Assembly: GCF_025698545.1 (NCBI RefSeq)
Contig: NC_068572.1
Coordinates: 4,836,001-4,900,000, forward strand
DNA length: 64,000 nucleotides
Reading direction: 5' to 3'
From: Gossypium raimondii
Taxonomy: Eukaryota; Streptophyta; Magnoliopsida; Malvales; Malvaceae
A model generated the notes under the pieces. It did no database searches. It was not told the DNA's origin and was given only the letters and a program-made list of their open reading frames with translations. Of this stretch, positions 23,362-35,621 are shown in pieces. The position numbers and the translations under genes were made by a program. Within the stretch, counting starts at the first letter, position 1; each line of letters begins with the position of its first letter.

Positions 23362-24722
23362 GAAGAAAACAATCCATTCAATAGAACAACAATGGCCAGT
23401 GGAAGTGTTTTTACCTATCAGCATCAAGATGGCCAACTTGAAGATAATAGAATGATGTCTCCCACAAACAACAGCACTTGCCACATTCTGAATTTTAGAA
23501 CCATTAGAAAGACATGTTTACGGTACATAAATATCTGACTGCAATAAAAAATAAGAATGGTTAGAAGCAAACGTGGTATACCAGAGCAGAAAATGAAGGT
23601 AATCAAATAAACAACAAAGAGTGCGCCAACCTCTAGAGGGAAAAAAGAAAAAGAAATTTTATTCCGGTAAACTCATTTGGACCTCTACCATAGAATTTGG
23701 CACCAATCTTTTTCATATATTGTTTCAACTCATCTTGATTAATCATATGTGCATACCATGACAGGTACTATGGTGGTTTACCTGCACCAATAGAAATAAA
23801 AGATGTAAAACTGAAAGATTACAAAATCAGAATGGATTAGGGCAAGCTATGTTCCTCCGACTCTTAATCTTTCTTGAAGTACCCATATCCAATGCCATGT
23901 TTAACAAATATTCAGACATTGGTATGCAAATATGACACCATTGTCTAATGGGTATGCAAATATAACAGAAGCATACCCGTATCCGACATGTAACAGAGTT
24001 CGACTAACATAAAGGGCAAGGGAAAGAAGGGGAAAGAATATTGCCTCAATGTTGCAATTTTGTTTTTAAAGCAGACACGAGAGGCAAACCTGAGATTGTG
24101 AACTACAGTGTTCTGCTTTATGATGCTTGAACTGATAAAATAGAAGTCCTTGTGGCAAAAGGGTAAGCAATTGCTGCTGCATATCCTAGTATTTTTCTCT
24201 AAGTAAAATTGTATTAACAAAGTAATTAGTAAGGTGACCCAAAACTCCCTCCGAGGAACATTAATGCCAAAACAATGGCGAACTCTACTATTAGAATTCT
24301 ACCGATCTATGCTTCAACCTATAGTGGGATTTCTCTATAAAAAAATTTATTCAACCACAATTCTTTTGGAGTGTGGTCACCTATTTATACAACTTGGAAG
24401 GATATCAAATATAAGCCCTACAAATCACATCTTCAATACCATCTTGAGAAGAAAGTTAATAAAGCATGTTCCATGTCAAAATGCAATTGAAGCTTGTGAA
24501 AGAATATACAAAAAAATCCCAGATTTATCTTGCATCACGTACGTGTAAAAGGGGTGTTAGAAAGCAGGCACTGGTCAGCTTCTCAATATAATTGTTATGC
24601 ATTGCAGCAGAAACTGACCATTCCATTTCTTTTCTCCTCAAGGACTTCGTCACCAAGGATAAACCATAAAAAGGAAAATTCCTTCCTAGTATAAATCATG
24701 CTCATTAACCACTTTCTCTTTC
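23362..24722. other. Spacer and 3' UTR side of the CW zinc finger gene
   Basis: On the minus strand, AATAAA (plus 24346-24351) lies about 370 bp after the stop of the CW gene and is a plausible polyadenylation signal. The plus-strand 104-aa ORF at 24234-24548 is antisense to that 3' region and shows no family features. Nothing else recognised. Confidence 0.5.
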
Positions 24723-27700
24723 TTAGTGGATAACGGCTTCCATTGCAAGGCGTACCAAACGTAGCATCCCCTCTATGTCTTGGAAGTTAAAATCAAGAGC
24801 CTTTTTCACAGAATATATAACCTCACCCTTTTCATCCCCTGACAAACTTGATTTAGAATGTGCAAAAGTAATTCGTGATTTCCTCGAAGCTTCCATGGCA
24901 TAATTTACATCCTGTGCCTGCAACTCATATCACATTTGATTTTGGTCATGATGGAACCCTCATATAAGATATACAAGCCAAAAAAGAATAAAATGACAAT
25001 CTATGATCATTAGAGAGAGACAAAAGACAATTCATTAAAGAATCTTTTGTGCTCAAAGTTTTAAAACACATGTCCAATTTCAACATACATAAACCGGTAG
25101 TCTTTGGTTCAAGGTTATAGGGGAAGAAAGGGTTCGTAAGAATGTGACAAAAGCTTTCGGGCATTAGACCAAAAGGAAGAACTATTATGGGGAAAAGGTT
25201 TGCATTTGTTGGGGAGGGAATGTTCAGTAATGCTTTCAAGTGCATACCATTATAAACGCATGAGTTGCACTTTCAAAATCACATACAAGCAAAACTACAC
25301 TTACAAAATTGAGGAACCGCACAAAGATAGGACGGTTTCGAGCAGAAATAACATGATTTGCAGCAACCTGGGGAGGGCTAACACCTTTTGAAAAAGCAAC
25401 CTTGTCTGCTGTTGTTGGGTGGTTTAAATTATCAACATCGGAGGCAGAAGAAGAAGGAGACTCGCCTGATATCGAAACATCCATCAATATCAAGAAAAGA
25501 AGTTAAATTAGCTCTCAATTTGTCTCATTCAGTGAAACTTTAACATTTACAAATAAATTTAATGTCCATAAATTAACATACAGAAGGGAAAAAAAAAGGT
25601 GAAAAGGGTCTAGGGAGATAGAAGTACGATGAGCAGAATTGAAAATATCTTTTCATATGTATATATTCCGACAGGGCCAGCCTAAACTTAGTTCCAAAAG
25701 CAAATTCGTAATAACATCTTAAATGTCAAATAGCAACTAGACATTCTCTCTTCGAACTACCCCCCCCCCCCCCAAAAAAAAACGAAATTCATGGGAAGTA
25801 AGCAAGTAAACTAAACATTTATGCAGAGCAATCAATTTCTGCCTTGCTACTAAAACATAACCTTCTCAGGTTGAGGTATTTTCATAAATTAAACAACAAG
25901 ATTCCAGAATAAATATGCGAGGCTGCTGCTCCTTGATCACTAAGTGCAGAAGAGCCAGAAACAACAATTACAAGTTTATGGGCTAGACAGAGAAGCATCA
26001 AGGAATGCAGCCAGTACAATCACTGGGTTCTTTGAATTACCAGGAGGAACCATTTGTAAAGCTGTCTGCAACTCATGTCGATCTCTACTTGCATTGGCAT
26101 GAGAAGTATAGATGACTCTCATATATGCCACCTCTGTACACTTGTAGGCCAAAGAAGCAGCAGCCATTTTGTTTAATCTCTCATATTCATGGGCACAAAA
26201 CCTGAAATATCAATTAGTAACCACACAAAAGTAAAAGAAGGTGCCACAAAAAATAAATCATCCCAAAACCAAATGCAATAACAGAAGATTCCACGTTGCA
26301 AGAAACTTTTTTAGCTAAAACAAGACCAAGTTCCAACGAAGTGTTAAAAGAAAGAGAAAATGGACTATAACACCTAAATTTTAACTTACTCGAAGAGTTT
26401 TGCAGTGCTACTATATATTTGCATAGACTGAATCATCTCTCCATGCTTAGTACCCTCATTATTGCAAGATTCGAGTAGAGAAGCACTATAAAGAAACTTC
26501 AATGCTGCCTGGAAGTAAAGTCCGATGCTCTCCACAATTGATCCAGAGTTCTAAGAGAATTTTCAAAAATCAGAAAGGATAAAATCAAGCTTGATAGATG
26601 CTAGGCCAAAATAAAAATGCAACAAATTATTTACAAGGAAACAAGGTAAAACCTTGACACGGTCAGCCATATGCTTTAAATCTGTAGCCTCCTTCAAAGC
26701 ATTGGTAGCTGCCTGGTTTGGGGAATCCTTTCTCATTGGACTAGGGGCATTAATGCCCCTGATCCTATGTCCAGTATGCCTTGAACTACAGTGCTGAGCC
26801 CCATTTTGACGATCAGCCTCCTTTATTTGTTTTTGTACCTTCAAAGCATCATCACTTTGAGATCCATCAGCTCTATTTCCCTTTTGGGACCCATTAGGGT
26901 GGGGGCAATGAGTCAGTATCTCATTTTGAGTTCCTCCGGAGGGTGGTAATGATGGTGAGTTCCCTCTCCCAGAAGCAATTTCCGCACGATCAGATTTGTC
27001 AGAATGGAATCTTTTCATATATTTTTTAACATTGCCATCCTGCATGATACTCTTCTTCACAGTGCACATTACATCTTGACCTCCAGTTTCATCAGGTTTA
27101 GCATCTGACTGACCAACATTTCTTTGATTTTCTCTTTTACTACTCTCACTGGATAGTTTTCCCATAGATTCTTTGTTATCATCAACAGATCTATTCTCAC
27201 TTCCATTAGACTTAACTCCAAGCCTCTCCTGAAAATTATTTCTGCCATTCTTAGGTTTTACCTTACATAAAGGCGTACGACCTTGCATTTCATCCACATA
27301 ATCAGATTTAAATTTCTGACTTCTATCCTTTGACCATGAGGACCCCTTGCCCGACTTTCTTGGCTGAGAGACATTGTCATCACCATGTTTGTCATTCTGA
27401 TTTTCTTCATCAAGGTGTTCATCAGCAGTTGTTAATTCAATGTCATATTTAACCTCTTGGCCTAAATAATCAACACTACCATTCATAAATTGCACTTTTC
27501 TGATATTAGGAGAAGATTCAATCGAAGCCTTAGCTCTACTGCCACCTAACTGACCACCATTCTTATCTTCTGTACCACATAAGCGACGTTGGGACAGAGT
27601 GCTATCTAGTTCTTGCCCACTATGGTGATTCTTTGAATGTATTTTTTTTTTCTCCAGCTTACCATTGTTTTTACTTGAAGAGGTATCCTTCCCCCCAGTC

Positions 27701-30700
27701 GTAGATAACCTGACCTTCTTTTCCTGCCTGTACTTATTTTTGCTGAACTCTTCTTTGGCACACACCGTTCCATCCTGGAGGTGGTTCCCCATAATTTGAT
27801 AGGAACCTGAATATAATTGATTATTAATACATTCATCAGCTTTTCTCTTCCTTGAAACTTCCCCACCATCAAAATTTACCAGATCCACTGATCCATCAGC
27901 CAAGGAAACCTGAACTTTGTCCTTTGGTCTTTTACCAGAGACCTGTTGTCTGTCCTCCGTATCCAACTTTGGAGCATTATAAGAAGAAAGTTGACTGGGT
28001 TTAGGTTGATCCTTTCCTGTAGATGCGGTTGGCAGATCATTACTCGTGCTAAGATCCCCCTTACCAGCATGCTCATACATTGAATTTTCATCAACAAGAT
28101 GCAAACTTTTAGACTTAATTTTCTTGGACGCCCTCAAAGAATCTTGATCAGAGATCCTTTTTCCTTTCATCTTTGAAGTTTTGGCATCACCTAATCGCAT
28201 GCATTTTATAAAAACATGTTATATAATTTAGAAAAGTAGCTCTAACTTTACAATAAATATCTATTTAGAAAGAATACCTCCACCAGATCCATGTTCTGAC
28301 ACTTTATGCTTCTTTTTCTGCTTACTTTTGTGTTTCTTGACAGGCACGCCGCATTTTCTAGGATCACATAAACTTGATCCACTTACCACGAGAGATTTAG
28401 TTATATCAGTTGAACTCCCGGATAGAACTGATGCCTGGATGTTCTTCTTCATAGGAGTTGGCCCATCCTTGTCCATTGCATTTGATATTTCTTTTAAACC
28501 ATGTTTCTTCCTTCCAGAAGGGGGCATGGCATGTGAACCAGAACATTGTTGGCTTTGTTCAGGCTGTAAGGTATCAGCTGATTTTAGTCTGGACATAGTA
28601 CTGTCAAGATTATTTTGCAAATTAGTTTGACTCACTACAGCAGGAACTTGATGCGATGTCAAAACAGCTTTTGTAGTTTCCTCCTCATCAACACTGCAGT
28701 GGTTCATTGCAGGCCTAAACAATTACAACACAAACAATATTAGAGAGAGAATCCATCACAAAGTTAACCACCAAAACCATTTCATGTTCACTCCAACACC
28801 ATATTAACAATACATATGTATGAAAAAACTAGGAGTCTAAACTCTGAACCATTATATTTATAAAAATTTAGAGGGGTGATAAAGAACTTACAGCCAGTTA
28901 AGCATGCTGCATACCCACTTCTCAGGTAAATCAGAAGGATTTAAGCCTATTGGAAGAAGGCGCCACTTCAGGCACTTGTCACAAGAAACCCAATTTTCAT
29001 TTATCAATACAGGAGCCGCAGTTCCAAGGGAAGCTCCAACTGTGTTCACACAGCCAGAGTTAGAAGCAATATCCAATGTTGCTCCAGCGAATGATTTGCT
29101 TGCCAGTAAATCCTCTCTTTTCTTACCACTTCGTCTGCCATTATGTGAACTATTAATGGCTAATGTGTTTTTTCCAATCATATCATCTTCCTTCAGTCGA
29201 TCTTTAGAACGAATTTCTAAAGAACTTGTTAGGTTCTCTTCATGTTCTGATTCTCCAACATCTCCAAAAAAATCTCTATCCCTATCTTCAGCCTTTTGAA
29301 AAGGTCTTTCTAATTTTTGGTCTCCCAAGTCCTTTTTGTTTGTATTATTGTTCACATGAGCAGTCTGCTTATTTTTCAGCATCAAAGAAGAACCAACCCT
29401 CAAGCTATCTTTTGGTACCTCGGCAGCTAGACTGCCTTGACCATGACTGCTTTTTGATTTATTTTTTCCACCAGAGAAGGTTTGCTCCTTGGCAGAAGGC
29501 AACTTCAGATTGTTTTGTTCCTGCAATGTAGCTTTCAGGTTGCTCTTCTTCCTAAGAGGATCTACCGCTTCACTATTTAGAGCTTTGCTACCTTTTGGAA
29601 CATTAGACTCAGCTTTAACAAAATTATAAGTGTTTTCTGCTTTAATATACTCATATTTTCTCGTGCAACCTGAATTATCATCTAGAACACTTGTCTTTTG
29701 TTCCTCCAGAACCTTTTGAGCTGAATTAACCCTTGGATTCTCCCAGCCAATATCTTGGGTAAGTATAGGCTCCAGTGACTCCTCCACAGCTACATGATGT
29801 ACACCTTTATTTCTTGCTATACTATTATCTTTTACCTTGCCAACAGCAGAATATGGATTAGATAAAAGAGGAAGCTCTAATGTTTTTGAAACAAGATCCT
29901 CACAAGGCAATGCGTCAATATCTACTTCCTTCTTTGACATGATACCATTGCCATTCTTTATTTCCCTTTTACTGCCACCGTTCCTTTCCACCAGAAAATC
30001 CTTTTTCTCCACTGAGTCTGAATTTGCTTTCTCATCTCCTAATAATATTTCATCACCCTTTCCAGAATTCGATATATTCTCTTTTAAGATTTTTTCCTTC
30101 ACAATCAAGTTAAGTAGATGATCAGAGAGAGGAGACAATAGTGCTTCCCCAGGTACCGGGAAGGAAGTCATCAACTGCTCAAATACATTCAGAATAAAAG
30201 AAAATATTTCAATCACTTTAGGTATATCAAATGTAAGAAAATATAAGATCAAAGATAAAGAAAAACATTCCTTTAATGAGAAGAATAATAAACATTAAAT
30301 GGAGGATTTACCTGAAGAATACTGGTTGGAGATTCAAATAAGGGCTCTTGAGTGCCCCCATACATCCCTTCACTTTCAGAAGGGCTCTCATCTAAGGAGG
30401 AAGATGGTGAGACATCAAGGCCAAGACCACTGTAGATTGCAGCATTTTTTTGTGTCAAAAAGTTGTCTGAACCCATTTTGATTCGTAGCTTCAATGTTTT
30501 CTGGTCTGGCAGATTGGAAACTTTCTTGTCCGCATATTCACACCTGGTGGCAAGCTCATGAGCATGAGGAGATGTTAAGCTGACCTCTTGCTTAATTGAA
30601 TCATTCGCATATGATGCCTTTAAAGCATGGAAGGTTCCAAAATTTGTAGGATGACGACCATCCTATATAACAAAACAAACAAAGTGCTCACTTTAACTTG

Positions 30701-33228
30701 GACTTCTCAAATCAACCAACATCCTGCAAAAGATTCCTCCCTTATACAAATTGAACCATACTTTCAAGTGAGGAAAAGAGAAATAAAGAAACTTTTACCT
30801 CCAATTGTATCGTGTTAGGAAATCTAGGTGCATTGCAATTCTGAACTTTCGGTGAACTCGTCGGATGAGACCGGCCAGGAGAACGTTGATAAGTAGGTAA
30901 GAATGATCCATACCCACCAAATTTTGCCCCTGTACAAATGCCAAGAATCAAAATCCGGAATTCATCAATTACAAACTATGAATTCCAACATATTGACTCT
31001 TGACATAAAGAACAACGGTTCTCTTTTTCTTCCAGCTTACCCAGGTTTTCTGCAGATACTCCACCTTCAAAATCCTTTTGAAAATGTCCAAGAATATGTT
31101 GAATTTTCTCATCCTTAAAAAACATTACAGGAGCCACACATCACTAAAAAGATCATAAACACATGGAGAGAAACTAAGAACAAACATCAGAAAAGTTATA
31201 AGAGAGAGGCCTATATACATATAATCCTACACCATTACACTAGCTCTTAGAAGCTAATCCTCTAAAAGCATTTATACTGCAATGAGATCTACAAGCTAAC
31301 TAATGAGCTTGAATCTTACTCTCCTAACTTCCAATTAAGAAATTCCCATAATTTACCATAATAAAACATCACCAACCTTACATTGAAGCGAACATTCAAG
31401 AAATGCCACTTGAATTTTACTCTGCTAACCTATGTTGCTCAGACTCGTCAATTGCCTTAAAGCTTAAGACACTTGATTCACCATGTGAGGAGTCGTTTTA
31501 CATTTACTTTAATATAATATATACATTTACACAAATATAATTTGCATGAATTATTTGTTTCATTTTGATAGTTAATTTCAATTTAGGTGAATATTATAAT
31601 GGATGAAGACCATATTGATATCTTGTCTATTTTTTTAGGTATGATTGTTGTAAGGGAAAACTGGTTAGACTAATATTCTTGTTTGAGCCATTTATTTTTA
31701 ATTGAGCCTTAGCCTTAACCTTAATGATTAAAGAATTGGACACATATCCCACACCCTTGTCCATGTTGTAGGTGCGGATGGTCATAGGAGCCAGGGGGGC
31801 CAAAATTTTTTGAAAATTTTAATTAGGCCCCAAAATTATTTAAAAGTTCTAATTAAGCCTTCCAAAAGTTCTAAAAATTTTAATTAGACCCCTTCAGTTT
31901 TTTTTTTTTTTTTGTAAATTCTCATTAAGCCTCTAAAATTTTGAAAGTTTTAATTATGCTCGTCAAAATTTTTGAAAATTCTCAATTAATCCCCCAAAAC
32001 TTAGTGGCAAGATCTGCCAGTGCCATGTGGTGTCATGCCAACACATGTGTGACTCCCATTTTGGTGAGTCTGAGCTATAGAGCTGCTAACTTCCAATTAC
32101 GAATGTTAATTTCAAAATTACCATAATTAAGCATCACCAACCTTACATGGAAAAAAGTTACAATCAATTCCTTCCCCATTAAACATGTGTCCAACTCACA
32201 TCCAACAATTCAAAAACCCTAAAACCATTCATACACCACTACCAAAAACAAAAAGAATTATTTATGATCATGCTAGACACATTGCACAAAAAAATTATCT
32301 TCCCTTAATTAGATGCTTTATTATGATTATCATCTAAAAGAATTAATAAGACAAGGAGACTATATAAGGTAACTAATGCACATGAATCTTACTCTCTAAC
32401 TTCCAATTACAAAATCCCCAAGGTTATATTCAACATTACCACAATAAAACATCACCAACCTTACATCAAAACAAAAGTGAAAAGAATGTCACTTGAATCT
32501 CACTTAGCTAACTTCCAATTATGAATGTTACATTCAAGATTACCATAATTATACAAGGAAGCAAAGTTATGAGCATTGAACCCAGTGTTTGCTCCTGCAA
32601 AAGGTGTGTGAGTTGTAACAAAAAATATATATATGTGTGCATTGCCTTCTCCGGTAAACATGTGTCTAACTCGCATCTAACAACTCGAAAACCATAAAAT
32701 TATGAATACACCACTACATACACACTAAACAAAACCCTTCATTTATGACCACGTTACACATGTAGTAGAAAACAATTCTATTCACCTAATTAAACCTCTT
32801 AAAAGCTAAATTCTTTAGCTACGTACATCATAAACCACACAAAACTAGCAATATTGGAATAAAAAATTAAAAGCCAATCATAAGTTATAAAGAAAGTAAC
32901 AAAAACGGTAAAAACATTTAAACTGAAATTATAATATAAATGAAGAAATAAAAACGAGTCAAAACAATATAAATGAACATTGAAATTTTTTAAAAAAAAA
33001 TGAAAGCCAGCTTTTTGCAGATCAGAGGAAATAAGAAGCACCAAGTTTGCTTACAATGTAAGAGAGAGAAGATAGATCATTCTTGGGGCCGAATGTGTCA
33101 TCATAAGCATCGTCATTGTCATTATTTGAACAGGCCTCTCCTTCTTCAAGCTCAGTCTCTTCCATTTCTCTTGCACCAAAACCTAATCCTAGCCCCTTCC
33201 TCGTATCGTTACACCCTAACGAAATCAT
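24723..33228 (-). CDS. CW-type zinc finger protein (CWZF family, 1,554 aa)
   Basis: Eleven minus-strand exons: 33055-33228, 31041-31113, 30799-30929, 30312-30662, 28892-30174, 28278-28714, 26653-28190, 26390-26550, 26041-26201, 25305-25465, 24723-24917. All join in frame at GT/AG sites, with total CDS 4,665 nt. The N-terminus has LEEGEA and, across exons 2-3, LGHFQKDFEGGVSAENLG and AKFGGYGSFLPTYQRSP, a signature of this plant family. The CW domain (about 636-682) has Cys641, Cys644, Trp647, Trp663, Cys665 and Cys677 and is split by intron 5. A long Ser/Lys-rich middle follows, then a conserved helical C-terminus (AALKFLYSASLLESC, RHELQTALQMV). CW domains read histone H3 lysine-4 methylation; this protein is probably nuclear and chromatin-associated, with recalled relatives At4g15730 and At3g62900. 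The frame is open throughout, so the gene is likely functional. Confidence 0.9.
31114..33054 (-). other. Intron 1 of CW gene, filled with internal repeats
   Basis: 1,941 bp, donor GTAAGC, acceptor TTTTAAG. It holds at least four diverged copies of a block built from CTAACTTCCAATTA...ATCACCAACCTTACAT (about 31318, 32075, 32388 and 32505) and two copies of ACATGTG(T)...CACTAC blocks (about 32183 and 32658). A ~30-bp minisatellite sits at 31799-31993. No ORF of interest. Confidence 0.7.
31799..31993. repeat. Degenerate minisatellite, ~30-bp unit, ~6 copies
   Basis: Units follow the pattern CCAAAATT(T)nGAAAATT(C/T)TAATTAGGCC with substitutions and a poly-T expansion in one unit. It lies inside CW-gene intron 1. 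A similar-looking array occurs at 63244-63470 in the opposite base sense. Confidence 0.6.
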
Positions 33229-33272
33229 TCAAAAAAGAGAGAAAACATTTTTTTTAAGAAAAAAGGAGAGTA

Positions 33273-33344
33273 AATCTGACCTGAATTATCAAATTCTCAA
33301 ACGTAGTTAATCTGACCTGAATTATCAAATTCTCAAACGTAGTT
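33273..33344. repeat. 36-bp exact tandem duplication in the CW gene leader
   Basis: AATCTGACCTGAATTATCAA... begins at 33273 and at 33309; the two 36-bp copies look identical. It lies 45-116 bp upstream of the CW gene start codon, so in its 5' UTR or promoter. Confidence 0.85.
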
Positions 33345-34030
33345 TTCTATTATTCGAATCCCACGAGTCTTTTTCCCTACCATTTTGAACAACTCCCTAA
33401 AACCCACCATGAGGAAAGGGGCTCTTCTACCCTAATTTCCATAAAAAATAAAAACAAAAAACTCGATCACAAATTCAAACACCTAATCAAAATTTTAGAA
33501 TGGTTCAATTTCCGAGAAGAATATTAAAGCGATTTAAACTCAAGGATCTCCTCGAATTTTATTGTTTCGTAGGGAAATTTTTTGGTTTCTTTTTTTCGAT
33601 GCGATCTCTTTTAGCTGGAATCAATTAGCACATAAGAAAATGAGAGAGAGAAAGAGAAACTCTCTCTGGTTTTGGTGTCAAAGCAGCCGCCTTTTATTTG
33701 CTTGTTTATTTATTTTTATTTCTCTTCTCTCCTTCTTCGTCGTTTTTTGTTTTGATCATTTCTAAGTATTTTTATTTTTCAAGTTGTATATTTTAGGTTT
33801 TTTATTTGAATATTAAAAAAATATTGTGGTGGTTGATCTTGAAATCCGATTAAATTGGTTAATTGGATTAAAAACGGATCAATATAATTATTTAAACAAA
33901 AAAATTTGAACCAACTATTTAAAAGTTGTAAAAAGAAAATCTAAATCATTGCTTCAATTGTTAAAACATTAAATATATTTGTAAGTTATTAATTATTTGC
34001 AATTAACATAAGTTAGCCTTTCTTTGGATT
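33345..34030 (-). promoter_or_regulatory. Upstream region of the CW gene
   Basis: Holds GAGAGAGAAAGAGA/CTCTCTCT motifs at 33640-33668, common in plant core promoters (GA/CT elements). No clear TATA box chosen. The plus-strand 67-aa hydrophobic ORF at 33562 is antisense to this region and not supported as a gene. From about 33780 the sequence becomes AT-rich spacer. Confidence 0.4.
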
Positions 34031-34069
34031 AGGTTTTCTTTGTTAATCTAAATTTAGAGGATTTGGAAG

Positions 34070-35260
34070 ACGACCCTATTTCAGGATAAGAGGAGATTGA
34101 CGAAGGAGACGATGACTTCAGGCTCTGCTTAGTAGGCAAGGTGCTAATTAGAGGTGCTCATGGGCTGGGCCCATAAAAAAAATTTGGCCCGGGTCCTAGG
34201 CCCGGGCCTGGGCCCGACCCGGCTCGAAATATGGGCCTGAAATTTTACCCATGCCCGGCCCGGGAAAAAATCATAAGCCCGGGCCCAGCCCGGCCCGGCC
34301 TATTTTTTAGTAAATACCAGAAATTTATTTTAAAAATTAAAAAAAGTATTTTAAAAATATTTTAAAATTTTAAAAAAATTTAAAAATATTTTAAAAATAT
34401 TTTAAAATTAAAAAATAATAAAAAAGTATTTTAAAATTTAAAAAATAAATATATTTATTGCCAAAAAAGTGGTGCCCGAGGCCCGACCCTTTTTCTAAAC
34501 GGGCCTCTTTTTTTGCCCAAGCCCATATTTCGGGCTTATATTTTTAACCAAACCCTCCCATATTTCGAAGCGGTTGTAGGTCAGCCGCATTTTACCATGA
34601 GCACCTCTAGTGCTAACAGATAGTTCAATCCACTTCCCATCCTTAAGGAATGTTCTGTCTGAATTGTGGCATCCTATTGAAGGGGTTACCATATCAGAGA
34701 TTGAGGAAAAACGGATTCTATTTCGATTCTACAATAAAGTTTATTTAAAAAGGTTGATCGATGGTATTCATTGGTTCTTTAATCGACACCTAATAATATT
34801 TCATAAATTAATGAGAGGGGAGGATCCGTTACTTGTTCCCCTTACATTACACAAATTTTTGGGTGCAAATACATGATTTACCATTGGGTTCAATGTCGGA
34901 AGGCATGGCAAGACAATTGGGCAACTTTATTGGGGAATTTTTGGATTATGATACAAAGATTCTAATAAAGGGTTTACGGAAGATCATGCACATCAAAGTA
35001 TGTTTGGATGTCCGAAGCCCCTTAAAAAGAAAGAAACGAATAGTGTATGGCAAAGATAAGTCAACTTACGCTACTTTTCAATATAAAAAGACTTTCTCTA
35101 TTTTGTTTTCTGTGTGGCCATCTAGGGCACGACGAAAGCTTCTGTCCTCTCCGTATTTCATTGAGATCTCAATAAGTTGAATTTGGTTGGGATATTTCTT
35201 TAAAAGCGGCACCAATGAGGGAATCAAAAACTGTAAGTAAGTGGCATCGAAAGGAACCAA
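34070..35260 (+). pseudogene. LINE ORF1 relic (DUF4283-type), split by hAT-like insertion
   Basis: Before the insertion the frame ends DFRLCLVGKVL; after it, it resumes with TDSSIHFPSLRNVLSELWHP at 34617. Next come EKRILFRFYNKVYLKRLIDG (DUF4283 region) and PLTLHKFLGANT..., where a frameshift near 34870 passes the text to a second frame (PLGSMSEGMARQLGNFIGEF). A CCHC remnant (CLRCGHxxxxC-like in the family) is hardly readable near 35110. It would have been the RNA-binding chaperone of the element. Confidence 0.75.
34149..34609. mobile_element. Non-autonomous hAT-like element, copy 3 (inside LINE ORF1)
   Basis: 461 bp with the clearest ends: TAGAGGTGCTCATGGG at left and CCATGAGCACCTCTA at right, an almost perfect inverted pair. 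8-bp target duplication GTGCTAAT (34141-34148) / GTGCTAAC (34610-34617), 7 of 8 identical. Subterminal GGGCCCGG-rich blocks flank an AT-rich core of TTTTAAAAAT words; no ORF. Confidence 0.88.
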
Positions 35261-35621
35261 AAGAGGTGATCAATAGCGACATGGACATGGAAGAAATTCG
35301 TAAAATGAATTAGATGTGATCTCAAGGAGAGGAGGAATTTAATAATGTGAGAGGAAAATGCGTGGAAAATGAATTAAACAGAAGATTTTATAGGATTTAT
35401 CAAGTTAATGAATCTGTAAATCGAAGGTGTGAAAACGAGGCAAAGCATAATATGATAATAGAAGCAAATGAGGTACTTAAAGAAACGCCAATCGGACCTA
35501 TTAATGGAAAGAAAAGATAGAGGATTCAACAAATAGAAGGGGTTCATCAAAATAACCGATCAAGTTCTACGATCAATAATGAAATATCTGCGACTGCTAA
35601 TAAGCAGGCCGACCGGTCGCA

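Noticed and set aside
24234-24548. 104-aa plus-strand ORF
   Set aside because: Lies antisense to the 3' region of the CW gene, has no family signature or promoter cue, and looks like chance.
33562-33765. 67-aa hydrophobic plus-strand ORF
   Set aside because: In the GA/CT-rich promoter of the CW gene, antisense to it, without other gene features.
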